A stretch of 6,970 bases of DNA from positions 1 through 6,970 of the forward strand of contig SLFV01000419.1 of the NCBI GenBank assembly GCA_007124075.1, given 5' to 3'. The stretch is from Roseimaritima sp. GTDB lineage: Bacteria; Planctomycetota; Planctomycetia; Pirellulales; Pirellulaceae. Shown here one piece after another: positions 1-6,908 of this stretch. Made by a program: the position numbers and the translations under genes. The notes beneath the pieces were generated by a model that saw nothing but the letters and a program-made list of their open reading frames with translations, was not told the origin of the DNA and searched no databases. How positions within the stretch are numbered: position 1 is the first letter of the stretch; every line of letters begins with the position of its first letter.

Positions 1-2
1 AA

Positions 3-680
3 AAGCTGGAGAAGGACCGAGACAATCAGTGGCTGTCTCGGGGGCCAAGATTTCGGATGGATGCGGAAATGATTCGTGACTTTGCCTTGGCTTCCAGCGG
101 GCTGCTATCCAACACGATGTACGGTCCTGGAACCCGGCCCTATCAACCCTCTGGGATTTGGGATGTCGTCGGCCTGGGTGGTGGGAATACTCGCAACTAC
201 GTTCAGGATACCGGTGAGAACTTATACCGTCGGTCGCTGTATACATTCATCAAACGAATGGCACCGCCACCGAATATGGAAGCACTAAACGCGACCAATC
301 GTGAGGTATGTACCGTTATTCGCGAGCGGACCAATACTCCACTTCAAGCGCTCGTCACGCTGAACGATGTGCAATTCTTTGAAGCGGCCAGAGTGCTGGC
401 GCAAGAGGCCTTGTCCCAGGCCGCCGACGATCAGGCGGCGGTCTTGCAAATCATTGCGGAGCGGACACTGACCCGATCTTTGCGTGCCGATGAGCAAGCT
501 TTATTACTGGAGGACTGGAACGAATTTCTGACGCATTACCAGCAGCATCCCGACGATGTCGCGGCTCTGCTGTCGGTTGGGGATTCGCCGGTGGATACAA
601 AATTGGACGGCCCTACCTTGGCGGCGTTGACCATGGTTTGTAATCAATTTCTAAACTTAGACGAAACGATCACGAAGTAA
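3..680 (+). CDS. DUF1553 (PSD1) domain protein, C-terminal part, 5' end outside window
   Basis: This is the last 225 codons of a planctomycete PSCyt/PSD1-type protein. The frame is open from the first bases, and the in-frame ATG at 57 lies inside the conserved block GPRFRMDAEMIRD (visible residues 14-26), so it is not the true start. Further DUF1553 landmarks are the YQPSGIWDVVG segment (47-57), GENLYRRSLYTF (71-82), RERTNTPLQAL (107-117), LNDVQFFEAARVLA (120-133) and the terminal LNLDETITK (217-225). Family members normally carry N-terminal PSCyt1 heme-binding and PSCyt2 domains, are exported, and are about 700-1100 residues long; those parts are off the left edge. The biochemical role of DUF1553 is not established. 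The next gene, 68 bases downstream on the same strand, is a DUF1501 protein, the usual partner. The RERTNTPLQAL version differs from the STTPIQAL version in the minus-strand paralogue, so the two belong to different subfamilies. The family call is firm; the function is not. Confidence 0.93.
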   Translation, partial: KLEKDRDNQWLSRGPRFRMDAEMIRDFALASSGLLSNTMYGPGTRPYQPSGIWDVVGLGGGNTRNYVQDTGENLYRRSLYTFIKRMAPPPNMEALNATNREVCTVIRERTNTPLQALVTLNDVQFFEAARVLAQEALSQAADDQAAVLQIIAERTLTRSLRADEQALLLEDWNEFLTHYQQHPDDVAALLSVGDSPVDTKLDGPTLAALTMVCNQFLNLDETITK

Positions 681-686
681 GAAAAT

Positions 687-703
687 TTTGCCGTCGCGGC
701 AAA
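687..703. other. Perfect 7-bp hairpin between the PSD1 and DUF1501 genes
   Basis: TTTGCCG (687-693) and CGGCAAA (697-703) are exact reverse complements around a 3-base TCG loop, starting 7 bases after the upstream stop codon. A run of T does not follow; the next bases are TGAAATC. It is therefore not a textbook intrinsic terminator. It could be a weak terminator, an mRNA-stabilising 3' end, or an attenuator that lowers expression of the downstream DUF1501 gene. The structure is seen directly; the role is inferred. Confidence 0.4.
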
Positions 704-748
704 TGAAATCTCTCTATAAATCGCATCGTCAGAATCAAGTGAATCAAG

Positions 749-2227
749 ATGAACATACGATCGTTGTTCCAGCACGCCCAGCAACTGCAAACCCGGCGTT
801 ACTTTCTTCGTCGTGGTTCTCATCTTTTAGGCGGAGCCGCATTAAGCAGTCTGCTGCAACCGTCATCAGCGTCAGGGGCAACCGGAGCTTCCGAAGGGGG
901 GTTCGCCGGCACGGTGCCAACGCATTTTCCCGCGACCGCAAAGCGCGTGATCTATTTGCATATGGTGGGCGGGCCTTCGCAAATGGACCTATTCGATTAC
1001 AAGCCCAAGATGGACGATTACTACGACAAAGACCTGCCTGACTCCATTCGTCAGGGGCAGCGGCTGACGACCATGACCAGCGGACAGGCTAGGTTCCCGA
1101 TTGCCCCTTCCAAGTACACGTTCAGTCAGGAGGGGGAGTGTGGACTGTGGATGAATACACAGTTGTTGCCGAAGCTTGCCGAAAAAGTTGACGAAATCTG
1201 CTGGATGCGAAGTTTGCATACTGAAGCGATCAATCACGAACCGGCGATCACCGCGATGCAGACAGGGAATCAGGTCACGGGTCGACCTTGTTTGGGAGCC
1301 TGGGCGTCCTATGGGTTAGGTTCCATGAATGAAAATCTGCCCACCTTCGTGGTGTTAGTTGCAATTCCCAGCAATCGTGATCAGGAACAAGCGATCGCGT
1401 CGCGTTTGTGGAGCTCCGGATACCTCTCGGGTGAACATGCTGGGGTTTCGTTCCGTAGCCATGGGGACCCGATCCTTTTCATCAACAATCCTCCCGGGGT
1501 GCCTTCGGAGATTCGTAGGCAGTCAATCGAAAGGCTGAATCGTTTGAACGAAATGAATTTTGCAGCCGTGGGGGATCCGGCCACGCATACTCGCATTCGA
1601 CAGTTTGAAATGGCATTTCGAATGCAGTCCAGTGTTCCCGAATTGACGGACATTTCCTCGGAGTCGGAGCGAACACTACAGATGTACGGCGACGATGTTT
1701 TGAAACCTGGTTCCTTTGCCAACACCGCTTTGATGGCGCGCCGGTTGGCAGAACGAGGGGTCCGATTCATTCAGGTTTATCACAATAACTGGGACCATCA
1801 TTCGAACGTGTCGGGGCGGATGCCCAGTCAGTGCAAGGACATTGATCAACCATGTCACGCGTTACTGACCGATCTTAAGCAGCGCGGCATGTTGGACGAC
1901 ACGCTTGTAATTTGGGGCGGGGAGTTTGGGCGAACGATATACACGCAGGGAAAACTAAGTCGAGAGAACTATGGGCGTGATCATCATCCGCGGTGTTTCA
2001 CCATGTGGATGGCAGGTGGCGGCGCGCGCGGAGGGATGATTTACGGCGAGACGGATGATTTTTCCTACAACATCGTCCGCGATCCGATCCATATTCGTGA
2101 TTTCCATGCGACGGTTCTTAAAATGCTGGGCTACGACCATCAGCGGTTCACCTACCGCTACCAAGGTTTGGATCAGCGACTGACAGGCGTAGATCCGGCT
2201 CACGTGATCCAGGACCTATTGGCCTAA
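749..2227 (+). CDS. DUF1501 family protein with Tat signal (alkaline-phosphatase-superfamily-like)
   Basis: This is a complete 492-residue DUF1501 protein, close to the usual family length. The N-terminus carries a clear twin-arginine signal: TRRYFLR at residues 15-21, then the hydrophobic stretch LLGGAALSSLL (26-36), so export in folded form is predicted. The fold is thought to be related to alkaline phosphatases and sulfatases. Candidate metal-site or catalytic positions are the GGPSQMDLFDYKP block (74-86), WDHH (348-351), GEFGRT (391-396), GRDHHP (409-414) and DFHAT (451-455). The SRLWSSGYL...GVSFRSHGDPILFINNPPG region (218-250) is typical of the common planctomycete subfamily. Substrate and reaction are unknown. 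The ATG at 749 is chosen because it places the Tat motif at the right distance from the N-terminus and no other in-frame ATG occurs before residue 72. There is no obvious Shine-Dalgarno sequence. It follows a PSD1 gene on the same strand and is probably co-transcribed with it. It is intact, with no frameshift. Confidence 0.95.
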   Translation: MNIRSLFQHAQQLQTRRYFLRRGSHLLGGAALSSLLQPSSASGATGASEGGFAGTVPTHFPATAKRVIYLHMVGGPSQMDLFDYKPKMDDYYDKDLPDSIRQGQRLTTMTSGQARFPIAPSKYTFSQEGECGLWMNTQLLPKLAEKVDEICWMRSLHTEAINHEPAITAMQTGNQVTGRPCLGAWASYGLGSMNENLPTFVVLVAIPSNRDQEQAIASRLWSSGYLSGEHAGVSFRSHGDPILFINNPPGVPSEIRRQSIERLNRLNEMNFAAVGDPATHTRIRQFEMAFRMQSSVPELTDISSESERTLQMYGDDVLKPGSFANTALMARRLAERGVRFIQVYHNNWDHHSNVSGRMPSQCKDIDQPCHALLTDLKQRGMLDDTLVIWGGEFGRTIYTQGKLSRENYGRDHHPRCFTMWMAGGGARGGMIYGETDDFSYNIVRDPIHIRDFHATVLKMLGYDHQRFTYRYQGLDQRLTGVDPAHVIQDLLA

Positions 2228-2373
2228 GAGCCTGTTGAAACAGGGGGCTGACCCTCTCCGACCTCTCCCGGCTATTCCTGCTCCGCGGGGCCGGGAGCGA
2301 CGTTTCAAAAGAACGGTTATTCATCGCACGATGCTAAGTAGCGGGAGCGATCCCCGTTATTCCAACCTGTCGG
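2228..2373. other. Convergent intergenic region rich in small dyads
   Basis: This 146-base gap lies between two genes that end facing each other, so it must stop transcription from both sides. At least four short self-complementary elements can be read: CCTGTT/AACAGG (2231-2244), CTCCCGGC/GCCGGGAG (2265-2297), CATCG/CGATG (2322-2333) and GGGA-GCGA-TCCC (2343-2354, with a GNRA-type loop). GGGAGCGA occurs twice (2293-2300 and 2343-2350), as does GTTATTC (2316-2322 and 2356-2362). There is no long T run on either strand, so classical intrinsic termination is not obvious. The density of palindromes suggests a bidirectional terminator or a dispersed REP-like repeat. No gene is seen. Confidence 0.5.
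2265..2297. terminator. Possible bidirectional terminator hairpin between convergent genes
   Basis: CTCCCGGC at 2265-2272 pairs perfectly with GCCGGGAG at 2290-2297 around a 17-base loop that itself contains CCGCGG. The stem is strongly GC-rich, and its placement between two converging genes (38 bases after one stop codon, 77 bases after the other) suits a shared terminator. A uridine tract is missing on both strands, which argues against a canonical Rho-independent terminator. The stem is observed; the function is inferred from position. Confidence 0.35.
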
Positions 2374-3864
2374 TCATGCCAAAACCTGCCTGATGACTTT
2401 TCCCTCCACGTTGGTTAGTCGTCGGTCAATTCCGTTGTGCTGGAAGCTGAGTCGCTTGAAATCCAGTCCTAACAGATGCAGAATGGTGGCGTTGAAATGG
2501 TATAAGGGATGAATTTGCTCCACCGCTCGTTGTCCCAATTCATCGGTCGTCCCGTGGCTGACGCCCGGTTTAACGCCCGCCCCGGTTAACCAGCAGGTAA
2601 ATCCATCCGGGTTGTGGTCGCGGCCTTTCGCTCCCTTTTGAAAGAAAGGCATCCTTCCAAATTCGGTGCACCACACCACCAGGGTGTCTTCCAGTAGTCC
2701 GCGTTGCTTCAGGTCGCCAATCAAAGCCGCGACCGGTTGGTCCATGATTTCGGCATGCACGTCGTACTGCTCCTTCAGGGCGTGATGACCGTCCCAATTT
2801 AACTTTCCCCCGCTGGCATACGCCCCGTTGAACAGTTGGACACAGCGAACTCCCCGTTCAATCAACCTTCGGGCCAGGATGCAATTTTGGGCGAATGCAG
2901 CCTTGTCCGGATTGTGTGTTTGATCGGCACCAAACATTTTCAACGTATGTTCCGATTCGGTACTCAGGTCACTGATCTCCGGGACGCTTAGCTGCATTCG
3001 CGCGGCCAATTCGTAACTGGCAATTCGCGCGGCCCATTTTCCCTCATGCGGGTTTGCTTCAAAGTGCCGCGAGTTTAGTCGCTGCAGCAGTTCCCTTGCG
3101 GCCCGATCCGATTGGGCCGAAACATCGGGCGCAGCCAAATGCCGGATCGGTTTTTTAGAACTCAGTGGGGTTCCCTGAAACGCGGCGGGCAGAAAACCTG
3201 CCCCCCAGTTGTTGGAACCATTCTGCGGGACCCCACGCGGATCCGGAATCGCAACGTAGGCAGGCAGTTCCTGATTTTCGCTGCCAAGCGCATACGTAAC
3301 CCACGAACCCAAACTGGGAAACCCATCTAGGACGAAACCGGTGGAAAGAAAATTTTCTGCAGGTCCGTGCGTGTTGGACTTGCTGGTCAAAGAATGAACA
3401 AAAGCAATGTCGTCGGTCCACTGGGCAAGATGCGGAATCAGATCACTGACCCATTTGCCGGTTTGTCCTCGCTGACGAAACGGGTATTGGGGTCTGGCCA
3501 GATTACCGGCGGGCCCTTGAAACGTCACTGCGGGGCCACCGGGCAACGGTTTGCCATCCCAGCGACTCAGTTCCGGCTTGTAATCCCAGGTTTCTAATTG
3601 GCTGACCGCACCGGCACAAAAAATCACGACCACGTTTTTTGCTTTCGCGGGAAAGTGCGGCGGGCGTGCGGCATACGGACGCGCCGGGTCGATCGACCGG
3701 AGCGACGGGGAATCCTCCGCCGGGGATGCCAGCAGACCGTCGCCTTCCAAAAGTTTCGCCAGCGCGATCGCCCCCAAAGTCATTGAGGTGTTCCCCAGAA
3801 AGCTGCGGCGATCATGCTGCGGCAGGCCGCTGGCACCGGATGGGGGTACGGATGGATCATTCAT
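2374..3864 (-). CDS. DUF1501 family protein with Tat signal, second paralogue
   Basis: This is a complete 496-residue DUF1501 protein. A twin-arginine motif DRRSFLG (residues 18-24) is followed by the hydrophobic stretch [12 protein letters not shown] (28-39), predicting Tat export. Family landmarks are [17 protein letters not shown] (83-99), [11 protein letters not shown] (351-361), [21 protein letters not shown] (384-404, split as [12 protein letters not shown] and VVWCTEFGR), [10 protein letters not shown] (414-423) and the C-terminal [12 protein letters not shown] (477-488). It shares the ESE-TL-M-G and DLKQRG-L-DTLV blocks with the plus-strand paralogue but is otherwise quite different. 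Two putative metal-site positions look altered: the block before FDYKP has E91 where the paralogue has D80, and HFNAT (456-460) stands where the paralogue has DFHAT. Its ATG overlaps the TGA of the upstream PSD1 gene (ATGA, 3861-3864), so the two are very likely translationally coupled in one operon; no separate Shine-Dalgarno is seen. An exported hydrolase-like partner is likely; the reaction is unknown. Confidence 0.95.
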   Translation of the reverse strand: MNDPSVPPSGASGLPQHDRRSFLGNTSMTLGAIALAKLLEGDGLLASPAEDSPSLRSIDPARPYAARPPHFPAKAKNVVVIFCAGAVSQLETWDYKPELSRWDGKPLPGGPAVTFQGPAGNLARPQYPFRQRGQTGKWVSDLIPHLAQWTDDIAFVHSLTSKSNTHGPAENFLSTGFVLDGFPSLGSWVTYALGSENQELPAYVAIPDPRGVPQNGSNNWGAGFLPAAFQGTPLSSKKPIRHLAAPDVSAQSDRAARELLQRLNSRHFEANPHEGKWAARIASYELAARMQLSVPEISDLSTESEHTLKMFGADQTHNPDKAAFAQNCILARRLIERGVRCVQLFNGAYASGGKLNWDGHHALKEQYDVHAEIMDQPVAALIGDLKQRGLLEDTLVVWCTEFGRMPFFQKGAKGRDHNPDGFTCWLTGAGVKPGVSHGTTDELGQRAVEQIHPLYHFNATILHLLGLDFKRLSFQHNGIDRRLTNVEGKVIRQVLA

Positions 3865-6617
3865 GGCACAAACAGGAATTCATTGGTGTTGAAAAGGGCG
3901 CGACACAGCGGCACCAACCCATGCTGGCGAACAAGTGGCACCACCTCCGCCAGTTCCGCCGCGGACGGCGTACGTTGAAGCGCGTATCGGAAAGCTTGTG
4001 TGACTTGTGCTACATGGTCATCACCACATTCTCTGCCGACGCGGCGGGCCAACGCACTGGATTGATCGATTACGAAGCGACTGTTAAACAAGTTCAGGGC
4101 TTGGATGGGGGTTGTTGACTCCAACCGCACCGCCGTGCTTTGCCCCGCATCAGGGCAGTCGAACGCCCCGAAAACCGATTCGGGTTCACGACGTACTTTG
4201 TGGGCATAGATCATCCGCCGCGAACCATCAGCCTGAAAGGTTTCCACCGGTTTAAACCCACTTAAACCGCCACGCTGGTTAAACAGGTCAAAACCGCGAC
4301 CTTCCATCTGTAGATTCAAATTGCCACTGACCGCCAGGATACTGTCGCGGATCGATTCCGCTTCCAACCGTCTGGACGGATAACGCCACAGGTAACGCAC
4401 ATCGGCATCGATCGCCGCAAATTCGGGGCGCACGGCAGAGGACTGTCGATAGGTTTTACTGAGCACGATCTTTCGATGCATCTGCTTGATAGACCATCCC
4501 GAACGGATGAACTCCTTCGCCAACCAATCCAGCAGTTCCGGATGAGACGGCGGCATGCCGTTGTTGCCAAAGTCGCTGGGCGACGCCACCAACCCGGTGC
4601 CGAAATGGCCTTGCCAAATACGATTAACCATCACGCGAGCGGTTAACGGATGGTCGGGCCGAACCAACCAATCGGCCAACAGTTTTCGTCGTTCCCATTC
4701 AGAGGCATCCACTGAGAGCGATGCATCACCAAAGGCGCTTGGGATTGCCGGCGCGACCGCTTCCCCTGGCTTTTCGGGGTCGCCGCGGAGGAGCAGGTGA
4801 ATCGAATCGGGGTTGCGAAACGTACCAGCAAAGACTTGCTGTGGTTGCCCAAGCTGCTGGTTGGATGCCAGCAGCCCACGTTTCTCCTGAACCAACTGGT
4901 TCGCTGCTTCGGCGGCCGTCGCATCAAGCCCCTGCGTGGTGAATTCGGCAGGTTCCACCGCAGCGGAATCGTAAGTTTGGCGGTCCGTGGAATCGGCAAC
5001 CACGCTCCAGTTGCCACTATCGTTGGCAACTTCGATCCGATACTCCGTCGCCAAGCGGTCCGTATACTGGCCATTGCGATCACGCCCCCACACGACACGG
5101 TCAATCGTTTCGGGTTGAGCGAATTCGATCGTGACCCAGCCGCGTCCGACCTCGCTGGACATCCAACTGCGAGCGTTGCCATATTGTCCATCATTGATGA
5201 ATCTCCGCTCATGGCGGTCCGCGACCGTCGTGTCACCCGAAGTCGTTACTACCGCCGCATGTGCAGCCAACGCCACGTTGGTTCCGGCAACACTAAAGAC
5301 TTCCAGTTCATCCACGCACGGTTCCAGATTATTGGTTTGCAGAATGCTGAACCGAATTCGTTGCGTCGTCACCGGATTCCAACGATCCACATTCTGCCGC
5401 GCGTTGACCATCGGGCGTTCTGCCCCAGAAAACGCCAACGGGGCAAACCGCGACAGCTCGTCGTCGATTTCTGCTATGCGGTTGCGCTGCCTTTCCAGCC
5501 TCTGCTTAGCGGCCATCGACTCCGGGGTCCGTAGTTCGCGTTCTGCGTACTGGACCCCGGCGACGATGGCTTGCATCGCATAGTAATCATTCGCCGAAAT
5601 GGGATCGAATTTATGATCATGACAGCGTGCACAGCCCACGCTTAGTCCGAGAAACGACAGCGAGATATTATTGACCACCTCGTCTAGTGCGTCCTGGCGT
5701 GCCAAGCGAAGCGACGGTTCGTCTTTGCCGATTTGGCCGGGCAGCAAAACCGAAGCGGTCACGAGAAAGCCGGTAGCGGCGTCAGCCCCCAAGCGATCAC
5801 CAAGCAGTTGTTCCTGGATAAATTGATCATACGGGGTATCGTTGTTGAAACTGCGAATCACGTAGTCGCGATAGGGCCAGGCGTTGGGGCGTTCGGTGTT
5901 GACTTCGAACCCGTGGGTATCGGCATAACGCACGAGATCTAACCAGTGTTGAGCCCAGCGTTCCCCGTAACGCGGCGAACTGAGTAGGCGGTCGACCACG
6001 CGATCGTACGCATCCACACGAGTATCTTCGTTGAATGCCACAACCTGCTGGGGGGAAGGTGGAAGCCCGGTCAGATCCATCGTCACGCGTCGGAGCCACT
6101 GAGATCGCACCGCCGGTGGCGACATCTCCAGATTCAGCTCATGGTGTTTTTCCGTCACAAACGCATCAATGGTTGCCGATCCACCGGCGAACCGCAGCGG
6201 CTTGAAACTCCAGTGATCGCGAGTATCTTTCAGCGTCACTAGATCAACACCCTCAGGCCAGGCGGCACCTTCGGCAACCCAGCGAACCAACATGGCAATT
6301 TCGTCCTCGGGCATCGCGTCATCGGGAGGCATCCGATGCTGCGGGTCATCGCTGGTGATGAATTCGACCAGGGGGCTTTCATCGGGTTTCCCTGGAATGA
6401 TGTCAGGCCCATGGTTGTCACCTCCTTTCAGAGCCGCAGATTTTACATCCAACCGCAACCCCGAAGCCCGCTCGTCGCCACTGTGACACGCATAACAGTG
6501 ATTTTCAAAAATCGGTCGGATGTCACGGACAAAATCCAGCGGTTCTGCCGCAGCGACTTCACTGACGGTCAGCGAAGTCCAGAGGGCAATCAGGATCATC
6601 GCGCGAAAGCAAGGCAT
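3861..6617 (-). CDS. Exported PSCyt1-PSCyt2-F5/8C-like-DUF1553 cytochrome-like protein
   Basis: This is a complete planctomycete cytochrome-like protein, 918 residues from the ATG at 6617. Residues 1-24 form a Sec signal peptide (hydrophobic [12 protein letters not shown], cleavage plausible after VAAA). PSCyt1 follows, with DIRPIF then CYACH at 41-45, a heme c attachment motif, and HRMPPDD around 94-100 offering a Met ligand. PSCyt2/DUF1549 spans about 150-360 ([29 protein letters not shown], then [12 protein letters not shown] with a second CxxCH at 329-333). A charged helical stretch (~365-392) could be a short coiled coil. Residues ~405-550 resemble an F5/8 type C (discoidin) carbohydrate-binding domain. 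DUF1553 fills ~640-915 ([46 protein letters not shown]). A longer version from a GTG at 6674 is open, but its proline-rich 19-residue extension would precede the signal peptide, so ATG 6617 is preferred. It overlaps the DUF1501 gene by ATGA. Redox or substrate role is unproven. Confidence 0.93.
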   Translation of the reverse strand: MPCFRAMILIALWTSLTVSEVAAAEPLDFVRDIRPIFENHCYACHSGDERASGLRLDVKSAALKGGDNHGPDIIPGKPDESPLVEFITSDDPQHRMPPDDAMPEDEIAMLVRWVAEGAAWPEGVDLVTLKDTRDHWSFKPLRFAGGSATIDAFVTEKHHELNLEMSPPAVRSQWLRRVTMDLTGLPPSPQQVVAFNEDTRVDAYDRVVDRLLSSPRYGERWAQHWLDLVRYADTHGFEVNTERPNAWPYRDYVIRSFNNDTPYDQFIQEQLLGDRLGADAATGFLVTASVLLPGQIGKDEPSLRLARQDALDEVVNNISLSFLGLSVGCARCHDHKFDPISANDYYAMQAIVAGVQYAERELRTPESMAAKQRLERQRNRIAEIDDELSRFAPLAFSGAERPMVNARQNVDRWNPVTTQRIRFSILQTNNLEPCVDELEVFSVAGTNVALAAHAAVVTTSGDTTVADRHERRFINDGQYGNARSWMSSEVGRGWVTIEFAQPETIDRVVWGRDRNGQYTDRLATEYRIEVANDSGNWSVVADSTDRQTYDSAAVEPAEFTTQGLDATAAEAANQLVQEKRGLLASNQQLGQPQQVFAGTFRNPDSIHLLLRGDPEKPGEAVAPAIPSAFGDASLSVDASEWERRKLLADWLVRPDHPLTARVMVNRIWQGHFGTGLVASPSDFGNNGMPPSHPELLDWLAKEFIRSGWSIKQMHRKIVLSKTYRQSSAVRPEFAAIDADVRYLWRYPSRRLEAESIRDSILAVSGNLNLQMEGRGFDLFNQRGGLSGFKPVETFQADGSRRMIYAHKVRREPESVFGAFDCPDAGQSTAVRLESTTPIQALNLFNSRFVIDQSSALARRVGRECGDDHVAQVTQAFRYALQRTPSAAELAEVVPLVRQHGLVPLCRALFNTNEFLFVP

Positions 6618-6741
6618 CAAAACGACATCGCGGTGAGGGGGCGGAGGGCGGGAAATTACGCATTGGTCAAGCACCCGACGACCACCCGACTCAAATCGAA
6701 ATGAAAATCGCCCGTCGCGGAAGCCCGCACCAATTTCTGAT

Positions 6742-6809
6742 TAAGGACTTCATTGTATCGTAATTCGGAGGAGTGTGTTGCGATGGGCCTGCCGTGGACC
6801 CAGTCCTTA
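6742..6809. repeat. 8-bp inverted repeat TAAGGACT / AGTCCTTA
   Basis: TAAGGACT at 6742-6749 and AGTCCTTA at 6802-6809 are exact reverse complements separated by 52 bases. The enclosed segment contains the GGAGGAG Shine-Dalgarno-like sequence and the start codon of the small plus-strand ORF, plus the best minus-strand -10-like hexamer. The arms could be an operator, a long-range RNA stem, or the ends of a small dispersed element. An 8-base match over this distance can also arise by chance. Confidence 0.25.
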
Positions 6810-6908
6810 GCAGTTCCCGTTTCCGTTTCCGTCAGTGTCGTAGGAATCCCCGCTGCGGTTAGCAAGTTCAGTCCACAATTTCACGGACAAAGCGAGGCCG
6901 TGGCTTGA
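6783..6908 (+). CDS. Candidate small ORF (41 aa) with strong Shine-Dalgarno
   Basis: ATG at 6783 opens a 41-codon frame ending in TGA at 6906-6908. GGAGGAG (6767-6773) sits 9 bases before the ATG, the best ribosome-binding sequence in the whole window. The product starts MGLPWTQSLAVPVSVSVSVV, is hydrophobic in its first half and polar after residue 27. The alternating V-S stretch comes from the hexanucleotide repeat beneath it. No family is recognised, and two minus-strand frames open to the window edge overlap it. It could be a genuine small membrane-associated peptide or a chance ORF in repeat DNA; the second is at least as likely. Confidence 0.2.
   Translation: MGLPWTQSLAVPVSVSVSVVGIPAAVSKFSPQFHGQSEAVA
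6814..6831. repeat. Short hexanucleotide tandem repeat (TTTCCG type, 3 units)
   Basis: TTCCCG, TTTCCG and TTTCCG follow each other at 6814-6831, two perfect units and one with a single change. On the minus strand this reads CGGAAA units. Being a multiple of three, it would add or remove two-residue blocks in any frame without shifting it. It is short, so its length may vary between strains. Confidence 0.55.

Noticed and set aside
749..2227. Sulfatase or alkaline phosphatase gene with an assigned enzyme activity
   Set aside because: The residue pattern fits DUF1501, only distantly related to those enzymes. The sulfatase CxPxR maturation motif is not seen, so no enzyme name is justified.
3639..4118. 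159-codon plus-strand open frame spanning the DUF1501/PSD1 junction
   Set aside because: It lies opposite the Tat signal and the DUF1553 C-terminus of two well-supported genes, and no recognisable domain is present.
4643..5236. 197-codon minus-strand open frame in another phase within the PSD1 gene
   Set aside because: It overlaps the same-strand PSD1 coding sequence, whose frame is conserved throughout; the alternative product is Arg/Ser-rich and of low quality.
4797..5534. 245-codon plus-strand open frame opposite the PSD1 gene
   Set aside because: It is antisense to the conserved PSCyt2/F5/8C region of a clearly real protein, its product is arginine-rich and matches no family I know, and it has no supporting ribosome-binding site. 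It is a shadow of the codon bias on the other strand.
6618..6674. GTG start at 6674 extending the PSD1 protein by 19 residues
   Set aside because: The extension is proline-rich and would bury the signal peptide internally. The ATG at 6617 places a normal Sec signal at the N-terminus. An ATG at 6599 is also possible but loses the basic residue before the hydrophobic core.
6752..6780. Minus-strand promoter (TACAAT with CAACAC upstream at 17-base spacing)
   Set aside because: Only the -10 resembles the consensus and the -35 match is poor. It is mentioned in the upstream-region entry but not called as a promoter.
6656..6865. 69-codon minus-strand frame with a TTG start upstream of the PSD1 gene
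   Set aside because: It has a weak start codon, no ribosome-binding site and no recognised motif, and it overlaps the upstream part of the PSD1 frame. It is probably a chance frame.
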